This document shows, one piece after another, positions 25,456-35,847 of a DNA stretch of 57,500 nucleotides (positions are counted from its first letter, which is position 1; the number at the start of each line of letters is the position of its first letter). The DNA is from Pseudomonadota bacterium. Its GTDB lineage: Bacteria > Pseudomonadota > Alphaproteobacteria > Acetobacterales > Acetobacteraceae. The notes beneath the pieces are model-generated. The model saw only the letters and a list, made by a program, of their open reading frames with translations. It searched no databases and was not told the origin of the DNA. Location: assembly GCA_021851785.1 (NCBI GenBank), contig JAJZBV010000014.1, positions 1 to 57,500 on the forward strand, read 5' to 3'. The position numbers and the translations under genes were made by a program.

Positions 25456-26823
25456 ATGTTCGACACCCTCTCCGGCAAGCTGACCGCGGTTTTCGACCGG
25501 CTGCGCCAGCGTGGCACGCTGAACGAGGTCGATGTCGGCGAGGCGCTCCGCGAGGTGCGGCTGGCGCTGCTGGAGGCCGACGTCGCGCTGCCGGTGGTCA
25601 AGACCTTCATCGCCGGGGTGCGCGACCGCGCCATCGGCGCCGAGGTCATTCGCGCCGTCGCCCCCGGCCAGCAGGTCATCAAGATCGTCAATGATGTCCT
25701 CGTCGAGCATCTCGGCGGCGAAGGCACGGCGACGCTCGATCTCAACCATCCGGCGCCGGTGCCGATCCTGATGGTCGGGCTGCAGGGCTCGGGCAAGACC
25801 ACCACCTCGGGCAAGCTCGCGCTCCGGCTCGCCAAGCGCGAGCGCAAGCGCGTCCTGCTCGCGAGCCTCGACACGCAGCGCCCGGCGGCGCAATTGCAGC
25901 TCGCGCAGCTCGCCAAAGCCGCGGAGGTTCCCTCCCTTCCCATCGTCGCCGGCGAGACCCCGCTCACCATCGCCCGGCGGGCGTTGGAGACCGGGCGGCG
26001 GGAGGGGTTCGACATCGTCATCCTCGATACCGCCGGGCGGCTCTCGATCGATGCCGAGCTGATGGCGGAGGTGCAGGCGATCCGCGCCGCGACCAGCCCG
26101 GCCGAGACCCTCCTCGTCGTCGATGCAATGACCGGGCAGGACGCGGTCAACACCGCGCGCGCCTTCAACGAGGCGCTCGGCGTCACCGGCATCGTGCTCA
26201 CCCGCATGGATGGCGATGCCCGCGGGGGCGCGGCGCTTTCCATGCGCGCCGTCACCGGGGCGCCGATCAAGCTCATCGGGGTCGGCGAAAAGCTCGACGC
26301 GCTGGAGGAATTCCATCCCGAGCGGGTCGCCTCGCGTATTCTCGGCATGGGCGACGTGGTCGGCCTCGTCGAGCGCGCGTCCGAGACCATCGAGCAGGAA
26401 GAGGCGGAAAAACTCGCCGCCAAGATCGCCAAGGGCCGCTTCGATCTCGAGGATTACGCCGCCCAGTTGCGCCAGATCGGGCGCATGGGCTCGCTTTCCG
26501 GCATTCTCGGGATGCTGCCGGGGGCGGGGAAACTTCTCGCCCAGGTCGACGAATCGAAGCTCGACAAATCCGTCTTCAAACGCCAGGCGGCGATCATCTC
26601 CTCGATGACGCGGAGCGAACGGCGCCAGCCCGACATCCTCAAGGCGAGCCGCAAGAAGCGCATCGCCGCCGGCTCCGGCACCTCGGTGCAGGACGTCAAC
26701 CGCCTGCTCAAACAGTATGACGACATGGCCGGCATGATCAAACGCATGAATAAGCTCGGCCAGAAGGGGCTGATGCGGCATGGCCTCGCCGCGTTGCTGC
26801 CCGGTCGCCGGGGTCCATTCTGA
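25456..26823 (+). CDS. ffh: Signal recognition particle protein Ffh
   Basis: SRP54 GTPase of about 455 residues that targets membrane and secreted proteins to the translocase with FtsY. The N domain begins [20 protein letters not shown]. The G domain has [20 protein letters not shown] (about 107), [19 protein letters not shown] and [15 protein letters not shown]. The methionine-rich M domain contains [15 protein letters not shown] and the RNA-binding [20 protein letters not shown]. Tandem ATGs lie at 25453 and 25456; the second gives the family N-terminus. It heads the ffh-rpsP-rimM-trmD-rplS cluster. Confidence 0.97.
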   Translation: MFDTLSGKLTAVFDRLRQRGTLNEVDVGEALREVRLALLEADVALPVVKTFIAGVRDRAIGAEVIRAVAPGQQVIKIVNDVLVEHLGGEGTATLDLNHPAPVPILMVGLQGSGKTTTSGKLALRLAKRERKRVLLASLDTQRPAAQLQLAQLAKAAEVPSLPIVAGETPLTIARRALETGRREGFDIVILDTAGRLSIDAELMAEVQAIRAATSPAETLLVVDAMTGQDAVNTARAFNEALGVTGIVLTRMDGDARGGAALSMRAVTGAPIKLIGVGEKLDALEEFHPERVASRILGMGDVVGLVERASETIEQEEAEKLAAKIAKGRFDLEDYAAQLRQIGRMGSLSGILGMLPGAGKLLAQVDESKLDKSVFKRQAAIISSMTRSERRQPDILKASRKKRIAAGSGTSVQDVNRLLKQYDDMAGMIKRMNKLGQKGLMRHGLAALLPGRRGPF

Positions 26824-26851
26824 TTTTTCCCGCAAAGGAGCCAATTCCGAC

Positions 26852-27187
26852 ATGAGCCTCAAAATCCGCCTCGCCCGCGCCGGCGCGAAAAAGCGCCCCT
26901 ACTATCATATCGTGCTCGCCGACAGCCGCAGCCCGCGCGACGGCCGGTTCCTGGAAAAACTCGGGAGCTACAACCCGATGCTGCCCGCCGACCACGAGGA
27001 CCGGGTACGCCTCGTCTCCGAACGCATCCAGCACTGGCTCGGCCAGGGCGCCGTCGCGACCGATCGCGTGGCACGGTTTCTCGGCCGCGCCGGGATCGCG
27101 CCGATGCCGGCCTGGCGCGAGCAGCCGGTGAAATCGGCGCCGAAGAAGAAGGCGCAGGAACGCGCCAAGGCCGAAGCCTCGGCGTAA
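26852..27187 (+). CDS. rpsP: 30S ribosomal protein S16
   Basis: A 111-residue protein with the S16 signature [20 protein letters not shown] and the conserved [20 protein letters not shown]. The C-terminal extension is basic ([16 protein letters not shown]), as in many Alphaproteobacteria. A clear AAAGGAG ribosome-binding site lies at 26834-26840. After the stop an imperfect 14-bp repeat duplicates GCGTAA (27183-27208). Confidence 0.97.
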   Translation: MSLKIRLARAGAKKRPYYHIVLADSRSPRDGRFLEKLGSYNPMLPADHEDRVRLVSERIQHWLGQGAVATDRVARFLGRAGIAPMPAWREQPVKSAPKKKAQERAKAEASA

Positions 27188-27223
27188 ACGCGGCGGCGTA
27201 AGCACGGCGGCGATCGGGTTCCA

Positions 27224-27760
27224 ATGACGAAAGGGCGCATTCTCGTGGGGGTGATCGGGCGGCCGCATGGCGTGCGCGGGCTGGTGCGGGTCACCAGCCA
27301 TGCCGCCGAGCCGGCGTCACTCACCGCCTATGGCCCGTTGCACGACGAGGCCGGTGGCCGCTACCGGCTCGCCTGGCGCGGCGCCGGCATCGCCGCTCTC
27401 GCGCTCTGGCGGGATGGCGCCTGGGCCGAACTCCGCGACCGCGACCAGGCCGCGCGGCTGACCAACCGTCGCCTCTATCTCGACCGCGCCGCCTTGCCGC
27501 CGCCGGACGCGGACGAATTTTATCTCGCCGATCTCATCGGCCTCGCCGCCGTCCTGCCGGAAGGGGCGCGCGGGCGGGTGCTCGCCGTGCATGATTATGG
27601 CGCCGGCGCCAGCCTCGAGATCGAGCGTCCGGGGGCGGCGCCGCTGCTCGTCCCCTTCACCCGCGCCGCGGTGCCCGAGATCGATCTCGAATCCGGGCAT
27701 CTCGTCGTCATCCCGCCGCTCGAGCGCGAAGCGCCGCCGCGGAACGAGGCCGGCGCATGA
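27224..27760 (+). CDS. rimM: Ribosome maturation factor RimM
   Basis: A 178-residue 16S/30S assembly factor that binds S19. The N-terminal RimM domain starts [18 protein letters not shown], and a PRC-barrel domain follows with [19 protein letters not shown] and [18 protein letters not shown]. Its place between rpsP and trmD is the common bacterial order. The stop overlaps trmD by 4 nt. Confidence 0.96.
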   Translation: MTKGRILVGVIGRPHGVRGLVRVTSHAAEPASLTAYGPLHDEAGGRYRLAWRGAGIAALALWRDGAWAELRDRDQAARLTNRRLYLDRAALPPPDADEFYLADLIGLAAVLPEGARGRVLAVHDYGAGASLEIERPGAAPLLVPFTRAAVPEIDLESGHLVVIPPLEREAPPRNEAGA

Positions 27761-28491
27761 CCTGGCGCGCCGATATCCTCACCCTGTTCCCGGAGATGTT
27801 TCCCGGGCCGCTCGCGTTTTCGCTCGCCGGGCGGGCGCTCGCGCGCGGGCTCTGGCAGATCGGCGCGCGGGACATCCGCGCTTTCGCCGAGGACCGCCAT
27901 CGCAGCGTCGATGACACGCCCTTCGGCGGCGGCGCCGGCATGGTGCTGCGCGCCGATGTCGTCGATCGCGCCGTCGGCGCGGTGGCCGATGGCCGGCCGA
28001 TCCTCTGCCTCTCGCCACGCGGCGAGCGGTTTTCGCAAGACCTGGCGCGCGATTTCGCCGCTGGATCGGGGCTGATCCTGCTCTCCGGCCGCTATGAGGG
28101 GATCGACCAGCGGGTGATCGAGGCGCGCGGCATGCGCGAGGTCAGCATCGGCGATTACGTGCTCGCCGGCGGCGAGATCGCGGCGATGGTGGTGCTCGAT
28201 GCCGTGGTCCGGCTGCTCCCCGGCGTCATGGGGGCGGCGGAAAGCGCGCGTGAGGAGAGTTTCTCCGGGCCGCTGCTCGAATATCCCCATTACACCCGCC
28301 CCGCCGCGTGGCAGGGTAGGGCGGTGCCGGCGGCGCTGCTGTCCGGCGATCACGCGGCGATCGCCGCTTGGCGTCGCGAGGCGGCCGAGCGGGCGACGCA
28401 AACCCGCCGCCCCGATCTTTGGCTGGCATATCAGCGCCAAGCCGATCTCACGCCATCACAACCAGTTGCCAGTGCGGATAACGCGCCGTAA
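27757..28491 (+). CDS. trmD: tRNA (guanine-N1)-methyltransferase
   Basis: A 244-residue SPOUT-class enzyme forming m1G37 in tRNAs. Diagnostic stretches are [38 protein letters not shown] and [20 protein letters not shown], which form the trefoil knot. ATGA overlap with rimM; rplS follows 28 bp later. Confidence 0.97.
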   Translation: MTWRADILTLFPEMFPGPLAFSLAGRALARGLWQIGARDIRAFAEDRHRSVDDTPFGGGAGMVLRADVVDRAVGAVADGRPILCLSPRGERFSQDLARDFAAGSGLILLSGRYEGIDQRVIEARGMREVSIGDYVLAGGEIAAMVVLDAVVRLLPGVMGAAESAREESFSGPLLEYPHYTRPAAWQGRAVPAALLSGDHAAIAAWRREAAERATQTRRPDLWLAYQRQADLTPSQPVASADNAP

Positions 28492-28519
28492 GAAAAGTTC
28501 ACTGAGAAGGATCTCCCCC

Positions 28520-28939
28520 ATGAACATCATCCAGCAATTCGAGGCCGAGCAGATGGCCCGCCTCACCACCGCCCGCCCGGTGCCGGAATTCGCCCCCGGC
28601 GATACGCTCCGCGTCTCGGTCAAGGTGGTGGAGGGCGAGCGCTCGCGCACCCAGGCGTTCGAGGGGGTGTGCATCGCCCGCTCCAACAAGGGCCTCAACA
28701 GCAATTTCACGGTGCGCAAGATCAGCTACGGCGAGGGGGTGGAACGGGTGTTCCCGCTTTATGCGCCGAGCATCGCCGACATCCAGGTGGTGCGGCGCGG
28801 CGATGTGCGGCGGGCGAAGCTCTATTATCTCCGTGGCCGCTCCGGCAAGTCCGCGCGCATCGCCGAGAAGGCCCGCGCCGTCACCATGGGGACCGTCACC
28901 GCCGAAGCCGCGCCGACGCAGCACGACGCCGCCGAATAA
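28520..28939 (+). CDS. rplS: 50S ribosomal protein L19
   Basis: A 139-residue L19 protein: [40 protein letters not shown] and [20 protein letters not shown] followed by [18 protein letters not shown] are family signatures. The C-terminus carries a short acidic extension. A GAGAAGGA ribosome-binding site precedes the ATG at 28520. leuC begins 12 bp after the stop, tying the ribosomal cluster to leucine synthesis. Confidence 0.97.
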   Translation: MNIIQQFEAEQMARLTTARPVPEFAPGDTLRVSVKVVEGERSRTQAFEGVCIARSNKGLNSNFTVRKISYGEGVERVFPLYAPSIADIQVVRRGDVRRAKLYYLRGRSGKSARIAEKARAVTMGTVTAEAAPTQHDAAE

Positions 28940-28951
28940 AGGAGCCATCGC

Positions 28952-30358
28952 ATGTCCGGACCGCGCACCCTGTTCGACAAGATCTGGGACGCCCATGTGG
29001 TCGAGCGGCTTCCGGACGGCACCTGCCTCCTTTATATCGACCGCCATCTCGTCCATGAGGTGACCAGCCCGCAGGCCTTCGAGGGGTTGCGCGCCGCCGG
29101 GCGCCGGGTGCGCCGGCCGGAGGCGACGATCGCGGTCGCCGATCATAACATCCCGACCTCGGGCCGCGGCGGCGGCATCACCGAACCCGAGAGCCGCCTC
29201 CAGGTCGAAACCCTGGAGCAGAACGTCGCCGCCTTCGGCGTGCCCTATTTCCCGGTGCTCGACGAGCGCCAGGGCATCGTCCACATCATCGGCCCCGAGC
29301 AGGGGATCAGCCTGCCCGGCATGACCATCGTCTGCGGCGACAGCCACACCTCGACGCATGGCGCGCTCGGGGCGCTCGCCTTCGGGATCGGCACCTCCGA
29401 GGTCGAGCACGTGCTGGCGACGCAGACCCTGCTCCAGAAGCGGGCGAGGAACATGCGGATCGAGGTCGCCGGGCGGGCGCCCGCCGGCACCAGCGCGAAG
29501 GACATCATCCTCGCCATCATCGGTGAGATCGGCACCGCCGGCGGCACCGGCCATGTCATCGAATTCACCGGCGCGGCGATCCGCGCGCTCGACATGGCCG
29601 GGCGCATGACGGTCTGCAACATGGCGATCGAGGCCGGGGCGCGCGCCGGCCTGATCGCCCCGGACGAGACCACGTTCGACTGGATCAAGGGCCGGCCCTA
29701 CGCCCCCGAGGGCGCCGATTTCGCGGCCGCGGTGAGCTATTGGCGGAGCCTCGCCTCCGATCGCGGCGCCGCTTACGACAAAACGGTGCGGCTCGACGCG
29801 GCCGCCATCGCGCCGATGGTCACCTGGGGCACCAGCCCCGAGCGCGTCGCCCCGATCACCGGTGCCGTCCCCGACCCGGAGGCCGAACCCGATCCCGCCA
29901 AGCGCGCCGAGATCGCGCGCATGCTCGCCTACATGGGGTTGCGGCCGGGACAGAAACTCGCCGAAATCCCGGTCGATGTCGTGTTCATCGGGAGCTGCAC
30001 CAACGGCCGCATCGAGGATATCCGCACCGCCGCCGCCATCGCCCGCGGCCGCCGCGTCGCCGAGGGCGTGCGGGCGCTGGTCGTCCCCGGCTCGGGTCTC
30101 GTCAAGAAACAAGCCGAGGCCGAGGGGCTGGATCGCATCCTGGTCGAGGCCGGGTTCGAATGGCGCGAGCCGGGCTGCTCGATGTGTCTCGGGATGAACC
30201 CCGACCAGCTCACGCCGGGCCAGCGCGCGGCGAGCACCTCCAACCGCAATTTCGAGGGCCGCCAGGGCCCCGGCGGGCGCACCCATCTGGTTTCCCCGGC
30301 GATGGCGGCGGCGGCGGCGATCGCCGGGCGTCTGGCCGATGCGCGAGAGTTCATGTGA
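28952..30358 (+). CDS. leuC: 3-isopropylmalate dehydratase large subunit
   Basis: Aconitase-family [4Fe-4S] subunit, 468 residues, converting 2-isopropylmalate to 3-isopropylmalate in leucine synthesis. [29 protein letters not shown] and the cluster ligands in [12 protein letters not shown] and [11 protein letters not shown] are all present. AAAGGAG stands just upstream of the ATG. The TGA stop shares its A with the leuD start. Confidence 0.97.
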   Translation: MSGPRTLFDKIWDAHVVERLPDGTCLLYIDRHLVHEVTSPQAFEGLRAAGRRVRRPEATIAVADHNIPTSGRGGGITEPESRLQVETLEQNVAAFGVPYFPVLDERQGIVHIIGPEQGISLPGMTIVCGDSHTSTHGALGALAFGIGTSEVEHVLATQTLLQKRARNMRIEVAGRAPAGTSAKDIILAIIGEIGTAGGTGHVIEFTGAAIRALDMAGRMTVCNMAIEAGARAGLIAPDETTFDWIKGRPYAPEGADFAAAVSYWRSLASDRGAAYDKTVRLDAAAIAPMVTWGTSPERVAPITGAVPDPEAEPDPAKRAEIARMLAYMGLRPGQKLAEIPVDVVFIGSCTNGRIEDIRTAAAIARGRRVAEGVRALVVPGSGLVKKQAEAEGLDRILVEAGFEWREPGCSMCLGMNPDQLTPGQRAASTSNRNFEGRQGPGGRTHLVSPAMAAAAAIAGRLADAREFM

Positions 30359-30981
30359 TGGAAAAATTCACCACGCTGACGGCGATCGCCGCCCCCTTGC
30401 CGCTCGCCAATGTCGATACCGACAAGATCATCCCGGCGCGGTTTCTGAAAACCATCCGCCGCAGCGGGCTCGGCGTGCATCTCTTCGACACCCTCCGCTA
30501 TGACGAGCAGGGCGCCGAGCGGCCCGATTTCGTGCTCAACCGCGCGCCTTACCGAGGCGCGCAAATTCTCATCGCGCATGAGAATTTCGGCTGCGGCTCA
30601 TCGCGCGAGCACGCGCCCTGGGCGCTGCTCGATTTCGGCATCCGCGCCGTGATCGCGCCCGATTTCGCCGATATTTTCCACAATAACTGCTTCAAGAACG
30701 GCATCCTGCCGATCCGCCTGCCGCGCGAGATATGCGATGCGCTGATGGAAGATGTGCGCCAGGGCGACAATGCCCGCCTCACCATCGATCTCGCCCGCCA
30801 GGTGGTGGTGCGCCCGAACGGCGAGGCGGTGGCGTTCGAGATCGACCCGTTCCGCAAGCATCTGCTGCAAAACGGCCTCGATGATATCGGCCAGACCATG
30901 GCCCATGTCGGCGCGATCGATGCTTTCGAGCAAAAACGCGCCGCCTCGCAGCCTTGGCTGCCCAAAATCGCGCTCGCATAG
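30358..30981 (+). CDS. leuD: 3-isopropylmalate dehydratase small subunit
   Basis: A 207-residue swivelling subunit that completes the LeuCD enzyme. [39 protein letters not shown] and [16 protein letters not shown] are family signatures. The start overlaps the leuC stop by one base (TGATG), implying tight coupling. leuB follows after 12 bp. Confidence 0.97.
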   Translation: MEKFTTLTAIAAPLPLANVDTDKIIPARFLKTIRRSGLGVHLFDTLRYDEQGAERPDFVLNRAPYRGAQILIAHENFGCGSSREHAPWALLDFGIRAVIAPDFADIFHNNCFKNGILPIRLPREICDALMEDVRQGDNARLTIDLARQVVVRPNGEAVAFEIDPFRKHLLQNGLDDIGQTMAHVGAIDAFEQKRAASQPWLPKIALA

Positions 30982-30993
30982 GGGAAACATCCG

Positions 30994-32106
30994 ATGGCCG
31001 CCAATAAGACCTTGCTGATCCTTCCTGGTGACGGCATCGGCCCCGAGGTCATGCACGAGGTCCGGCGGGTGAACGACTGGATCAGACGCAAGCGCGCGGT
31101 GAATTTCGACATCGAGGAGGATCTCGTCGGCGGCGCCGCGATCGATGCCCGCGGCATGCCCATCGCGCCGGAAACCATCGCCCGCGCCAAAGAGGTGGAC
31201 GCGGTGCTGTTCGGCTCGGTGGGCGGGCCGAAATGGGACAAGCTCGGCTTCGACATGCGCCCCGAGATCGCCATCCTCACGCTGCGGCGCGAACTCGGCC
31301 TGTTCGCCAATCTGCGTCCGGCGGTGGTGTTCGACCCGCTGGTCGAGGCCAGCACGCTGAAACCCGAGGTGGTGCGGGGGCTCGATCTGATGATCGTGCG
31401 CGAAAGCACCGGCGGCATCTATTTCGGCGAGCCGCGCGGCATCGAGACCCTGCCCAACGGCGAAAAGCGCGGCTTCAACACCGAAACCTACACGACGCAC
31501 GAGATCGAGCGCGTCGCCCGCGTCGCCTTCGAGCTGGCGCGGACCCGCCAGAGGCGCGTCTGTAGCGTCGAAAAAGCCAATGTCATGGAAAGCGGCCTGC
31601 TCTGGCGCGAGACGGTGAGCGCGCTGCATCAGCGCGAATTCGCCGATGTCGAGCTTTCCCATATGTATGCCGATAACTGCGCGATGCAGTTGGTCCGCAA
31701 TCCGCGCCAGTTCGACGTCATCGTCACCACCAACCTGTTCGGTGATCTGCTCTCCGATCTCGCCTCGATGCTGACCGGCAGCCTCGGCATGCTGCCCTCG
31801 GCGACGCTCGGCGGGCTCGACGCGAAAGGCCGCCGCCACGCGCTCTATGAGCCGATCCACGGCAGCGCCCCCGACATCGCCGGCAAGGGCATCGCCAACC
31901 CGCTCGCGCAGATGCTGAGCTTCGCGATGATGCTGCGCTATTCCTTCGCGATGGAAGAAGAAGCGAAGCTGATCGAGGCGGCTTGCAACCATGTCCTCGC
32001 GAGCGGTCTCCGCACCGCCGATATCATGGCCCGCAACTGCGCCAAGGTGAGCACCCAGGTGATGGGCGAGGCGGTGGTGCGCGAATTGGACAAACTCGGG
32101 GGGTGA
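30994..32106 (+). CDS. leuB: 3-isopropylmalate dehydrogenase
   Basis: NAD-dependent decarboxylating dehydrogenase, 370 residues, third step of the leucine branch. [20 protein letters not shown] at the N-terminus, [14 protein letters not shown], the metal site in [20 protein letters not shown] and [20 protein letters not shown] support the call. With leuC and leuD it completes the pathway except leuA, which is not in the window. A tRNA gene follows 64 bp downstream. Confidence 0.97.
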   Translation: MAANKTLLILPGDGIGPEVMHEVRRVNDWIRRKRAVNFDIEEDLVGGAAIDARGMPIAPETIARAKEVDAVLFGSVGGPKWDKLGFDMRPEIAILTLRRELGLFANLRPAVVFDPLVEASTLKPEVVRGLDLMIVRESTGGIYFGEPRGIETLPNGEKRGFNTETYTTHEIERVARVAFELARTRQRRVCSVEKANVMESGLLWRETVSALHQREFADVELSHMYADNCAMQLVRNPRQFDVIVTTNLFGDLLSDLASMLTGSLGMLPSATLGGLDAKGRRHALYEPIHGSAPDIAGKGIANPLAQMLSFAMMLRYSFAMEEEAKLIEAACNHVLASGLRTADIMARNCAKVSTQVMGEAVVRELDKLGG

Positions 32107-32170
32107 GCCAAGCGCCATCGGGCCTTGCCCCTTGTCGGGACGGGGGACATCGGCTAAACCCCCCGGCGTC

Positions 32171-32247
32171 GCGCCCGTAGCTCAATTGGATAGAGCACCA
32201 GACTACGGATCTGGGGGTTAGGAGTTCGAATCTCTTCGGGCGCGCCA
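32171..32247 (+). tRNA. tRNA-Arg (anticodon ACG)
   Basis: A 77-nt cloverleaf with acceptor stem GCGCCCG / CGGGCGC, discriminator G and an encoded CCA at 32245-32247. The D arm contains AGCTCAATTGGATAGAGC, the anticodon stem-loop CCAGA-CTACGGA-TCTGG gives ACG at 32205-32207, and the T loop is GTTCGAATC. ACG, read as ICG after deamination, decodes CGN arginine codons. It lies on the same strand downstream of leuB. Confidence 0.97.
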
Positions 32248-32267
32248 TAAAATAAATACGTTCCACT

Positions 32268-33461
32268 CTAAGGCGTGACGTCGCGCGCCGAGACCGCCGG
32301 CGCGGCGTTGCCCCAACTATTGCGGATATAGGTCGCGATCGCGGCGATTTCGGCGTCATCGAGCCGCGCGGCGAAAGCCGGCATGGCGGCGCCGGTCGGG
32401 GTGGCCTCGGTTGCGGCGGCGCGAGCGCCCGCGCGGATCACGCGCAAGATGGTCTCGGGCTTTGCTGCCTGCACGATGGCGCTGCCGGCGAGGCGCGGGA
32501 AAAGCCCGGGCGTCCCTTTGCCATTCGCGCCATGGCAAGGCGCGCAGCGAAGGCGATAAAGCCCCTCCCCCGCCGCCATCGCCGCCGCCGGCGGTTGGGG
32601 AGATGGTGCTGGCGGCGGCGCGGGAAGGCTTTTCAGATAATGCGCGATCGCTGTCCGGTCCGCCTCGCTCATGCGGGCGCCGGACATTTCCACCACCTCC
32701 GCCATCGGGCCGCTCGCCAACTGGCCATGGGCGGAGCCGGTGGCGAGAAACCGGGCGATCTCGGCCTCACTCCAATCACCGAGCCCGGTGCGGCGATCGC
32801 CATCGAGGGCCGGGGCGACCCAGCCCGCGACCACGCCGCCCTGCAAGGCGCGCGCCGCGACATCACCGCCGAGCAGGGTTTTTGCGGTATGGCACGCCCC
32901 GCAATGCCCCGGCCCGGTGACGATGAAGGCGCCGCGATTCCAGAGCGCGTCATGGTCGGGATCCGGCAAGGGCGGTGCCGGCGTTGCGTAAAGCGCATCC
33001 CAGAACAGGAGCAGAAAGCGGAGATCGAGGGGAAAGGGAAGATCGGCGCCGCGCACGGGCTGATGAACCGGGGGGAGGGTCGCGAGATAGGCGCGGATCG
33101 CGCTCGCCTCGGCGAGGGTGAAACGGACGAAATAGGGATAGGGATGGGCGGGATAGAGGAAGCTCCCATCACGTCTTCGGCCCAAGCGGAGGGCGCGGGC
33201 GAATTCATCATCCGACCAGCCGCCAAGTCCGGTCTCCCGATCAGGGGTGAGATTGGGCGCGATCACCGCCCCGAATGGGGTCGGAATCCGCTTCCCGCCG
33301 GAGAACGCCGCGCCGCCGGGCGGCGTGTGACAGGCGGCGCAATCGCCGAGCACGACGAGATAGGCGCCCTGGCGGACCCGATCCTCGGCTTGGGCCGGGC
33401 ATGCCGCGCAGAGCAGAAAAAACGCGGCAAGCCACGCGCCTTTCATGCGAGCGGCGTTCAT
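32268..33461 (-). CDS. Membrane-type dehydrogenase cytochrome c subunit (three haems)
   Basis: A 397-residue periplasmic cytochrome with a signal peptide (WLAAFFLLCAACPAQA) and three c-type haem motifs: CAACH at 41-45, CGACH at 187-191 and CAPCH at 306-310. The layout matches the cytochrome subunit of membrane-bound gluconate, sorbitol or alcohol dehydrogenases that pass electrons to ubiquinone. No C-terminal membrane helix is obvious. It is the last gene of a four-gene operon and overlaps the GMC subunit by 4 nt. A duplicated junction gives a second in-frame ATG at 33446. Confidence 0.92.
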   Translation of the reverse strand: MNAARMKGAWLAAFFLLCAACPAQAEDRVRQGAYLVVLGDCAACHTPPGGAAFSGGKRIPTPFGAVIAPNLTPDRETGLGGWSDDEFARALRLGRRRDGSFLYPAHPYPYFVRFTLAEASAIRAYLATLPPVHQPVRGADLPFPLDLRFLLLFWDALYATPAPPLPDPDHDALWNRGAFIVTGPGHCGACHTAKTLLGGDVAARALQGGVVAGWVAPALDGDRRTGLGDWSEAEIARFLATGSAHGQLASGPMAEVVEMSGARMSEADRTAIAHYLKSLPAPPPAPSPQPPAAAMAAGEGLYRLRCAPCHGANGKGTPGLFPRLAGSAIVQAAKPETILRVIRAGARAAATEATPTGAAMPAFAARLDDAEIAAIATYIRNSWGNAAPAVSARDVTP

Positions 33462-33471
33462 GCGAGCGGCC
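33442..33471. repeat. 15-bp duplication of a stop/start junction
   Basis: TTCATGCGAGCGGCG is followed by TTCATGCGAGCGGCC (14 of 15 identical). On the minus strand each unit contains the ATGA that ends the GMC gene and starts the cytochrome gene, so the junction exists twice, 15 bp apart and in frame. Confidence 0.9.
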
Positions 33472-35218
33472 CCGGCGCCCGGAGATAGCGGTGGATGATC
33501 GCCTCGGCCGCGCGGAGGGCGAGGGCGGCGACGGTTCCGGTCGGGTTGTAGCTCGGGTTCTGCGGAAACGCCGAGGCGCCGATGATGAACAGATTATCGA
33601 GATCCCAGCTTTGCAGATAGGGATTGACGACGCTGGTCGCGGGATCGCCGCCGATCACCGCGCCGCCGACATTATGGGTGCTCTGATAGGGAACGATGCT
33701 GTAGGGGGCTTCGCGTTTCTCGACCGCCAGCCAGTCCGGGCGCATCATACGGGCGATTTTGGCCAGCCGCGCGGTGACGAAATCCGACATTCTGAGATCA
33801 TTGGGATGGAAATCGAAGGTGAGGCGCAGAAGCGGGCGGCCGAAGCGGTCGCGATAGGTGGGATCGAGATCGCAATAGGCGCCGCGATGGCTGAGCGAGC
33901 TTCCCGAGGCGAGGAGTCGCGTGGTGCGGAGATAGGATTTCGCGACCGCCCGCTTCCACCCCGCCCCCCAGCGCGGCGTCCCCGGCGGTACCGGATGGTT
34001 GAGAATCGGCCGCCCATTGATCGCGAGCGCCGCGAGATAGGCGCCGCCGATGAAGCCCAAAGGGCCGTGGTCGTAATGTTCGCCGTTCCAGTCATCGACC
34101 ACCATGCCGAGCGCGCCGGCGCCGATGAAGGGGTTGAGCCGTTTATCGGCGAAGCCAAGCTGCACCGATGACGTCGTCTGATAGCTGTAATTGCGCCCGA
34201 CCACGCCGCGCCCGCTCCCCGGGTCATAAGGGGTGCCGATGCCGGACAGCAGCAACAGGCGGATGTTTTCAAACGTGTAGGCACAAAGAAGAACGATCTC
34301 GGCGGGCTGAAAAAACACCTGGCCGCTTTCGTCGGTATAGGTGACGCCGCGCGCCTTGCCGCCCTTGCCGTCATGCGTGATCGCGAGCACCAAACATTCG
34401 GTGCGGAGCGAAAAATTCGGCCGCCTGCGCAAAATCGGCATCACCGTCGTCTGCGGGCTCGCCTTGGCGTAATTGCCGCAGCCGAAACGTTCGCAAAATC
34501 CGCAATAGCTGCAAGCGCCGAGCGTGACGCCGAGCGGGTTGGTGTAGGCCTGCGAGAGATTGGCCGCGGGCTGCGGAAACGGATGATAGCCGCATTCGCG
34601 CGCCGCATCCGCAAACAGCGCCGGCGCATAGGGCATGGTCAGCGGCGGGGTCGGATAGTCGCGTGACCGCGCCCCCTCGAAAGGGTTGCCGCCGGGCTGG
34701 ATTTTTCCCCCGAGATTCCCCGCCTTCCCTGAAATGCCGCAAAGATATTCGAACCGGTCATAATAGGGTTCGAGTTCGGCATAGGTTACGCCCCAGTCCT
34801 CTATCGTAAGGTCGGGCGCGAGAAAGTTTTTGCCGTAGCGTTCGATGATCGTGGTTTTTAGGACGAAATCGCTCGGGCGAAACCGCCAGGTCTGTCCGTT
34901 CCAATGCACGCCGCCGCCGCCCGCCCCGCTCGCCGGCAGAAACGAGCCCCAGGCGCGCACCGGCAACGCCGTCTGATCGACGCGATTACGAAAAGTGAGG
35001 GTATTTTCAGCGGGTTTCACGACGAGATCATGGCGCACCGCGTAGCGCAATTCATCCGGCGCGCGGCTCGGCGGAAAATTCTCGGCGGTGTCGTGAAACT
35101 TCCCGCGCTCGAGCGCCAGAACCGAAAGCCCGGCGGCGCTCAGCGCCTCGGCGAGCAGGGCGCCGCTCCAGCCGAAGCCGATGATCACCGCATCGACCGG
35201 TTTCAGGCGGATGGTCAT
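33458..35218 (-). CDS. GMC-family FAD dehydrogenase large subunit (gluconate 2-dehydrogenase-like)
   Basis: A 586-residue flavoprotein. The FAD-binding fold begins VDAVIIGFGWSGALLAEALS (about 8-27), and the C-terminal GMC domain has the catalytic HNVGGAVIGGDP and FPQNPSYNPTGTVAALALRA. A Cys cluster CSYCGFCERFGC lies at 236-247, matching the 3Fe-4S-binding insert known in FAD glucose, fructose and gluconate dehydrogenases. The oxidised sugar or sugar acid cannot be named. Neighbouring small and cytochrome subunits complete the complex, which acts on the periplasmic side of the inner membrane. It overlaps both neighbours by 4 nt. Confidence 0.93.
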   Translation of the reverse strand: MTIRLKPVDAVIIGFGWSGALLAEALSAAGLSVLALERGKFHDTAENFPPSRAPDELRYAVRHDLVVKPAENTLTFRNRVDQTALPVRAWGSFLPASGAGGGGVHWNGQTWRFRPSDFVLKTTIIERYGKNFLAPDLTIEDWGVTYAELEPYYDRFEYLCGISGKAGNLGGKIQPGGNPFEGARSRDYPTPPLTMPYAPALFADAARECGYHPFPQPAANLSQAYTNPLGVTLGACSYCGFCERFGCGNYAKASPQTTVMPILRRRPNFSLRTECLVLAITHDGKGGKARGVTYTDESGQVFFQPAEIVLLCAYTFENIRLLLLSGIGTPYDPGSGRGVVGRNYSYQTTSSVQLGFADKRLNPFIGAGALGMVVDDWNGEHYDHGPLGFIGGAYLAALAINGRPILNHPVPPGTPRWGAGWKRAVAKSYLRTTRLLASGSSLSHRGAYCDLDPTYRDRFGRPLLRLTFDFHPNDLRMSDFVTARLAKIARMMRPDWLAVEKREAPYSIVPYQSTHNVGGAVIGGDPATSVVNPYLQSWDLDNLFIIGASAFPQNPSYNPTGTVAALALRAAEAIIHRYLRAPGPLA

Positions 35219-35847
35219 GCGAGCGCCACGGGCGGTTCGAGATAGGGCTCGCCATGGCGCGCGACGACATCGCGATAATCATAGCGCGCGCCGGGAAAGC
35301 CGATCAGCCGCCAGCCAGCCATCCCCTGATTGCCGCCATAGCTCGGGTCGGCGAAAAATCCGTCGATCGTGTCACGCAGCACGAGTTCGAAAAACGCTCG
35401 CCCGCCGCCGGCGAGAGCGATCCGCCCGGCTTCGAGAGCGGCGAGCACGCGATCCTGCCGCAGCGCGTCGAGATCGGCGAAACCGCTTCCTGCGAAGGCG
35501 GCGCGGCAATGGGCGTCGAGGGCGGCCAAGGCGCCACGATAGCGCGCCGCCGGGGTCAGCGGCGATTGCGCGCCCTGGCTCGGCAAGCCGGGCAGGAATG
35601 GCGGGCGCATGTAGAGATCGCGGCTGCCGCCATAGGCGCCGGCGAGCTGGCGGTCGATGAACACCGCGCAGCCGGCCTCGCGCCCGCCGGGGCCGAGATC
35701 ATCGGCGGGGATCAGCCGGTCGGCGATGGCGGCGACGATTGCTGCCTCCTCGGGCGTGAAGAACCGCAACCCGCTCTCCGGCGTTTGCGTGGCACAGCCG
35801 GTGAGGGCGATGGCGGCGGCGGAGGCGAGCAGCGCCCGCCGTCTCAC
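35215..35847 (-). CDS. Gluconate 2-dehydrogenase subunit 3 family protein
   Basis: A 210-residue small subunit, the partner that helps fold and export the GMC subunit. The N-terminus RRRALLASAAAIALTGC combines a twin-arginine-like start with a lipobox-like LTGC, so Tat export with lipid anchoring is possible. The family core includes FFTPEEAAIVAAIADRLIP, GCAVFIDRQLAGAYGG and the C-terminal GMAGWRLIGFPGARYDYRDV. The GTG start at 35847 overlaps the stop of the upstream hydrolase (GTGA). Confidence 0.9.
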   Translation of the reverse strand: MRRRALLASAAAIALTGCATQTPESGLRFFTPEEAAIVAAIADRLIPADDLGPGGREAGCAVFIDRQLAGAYGGSRDLYMRPPFLPGLPSQGAQSPLTPAARYRGALAALDAHCRAAFAGSGFADLDALRQDRVLAALEAGRIALAGGGRAFFELVLRDTIDGFFADPSYGGNQGMAGWRLIGFPGARYDYRDVVARHGEPYLEPPVALA

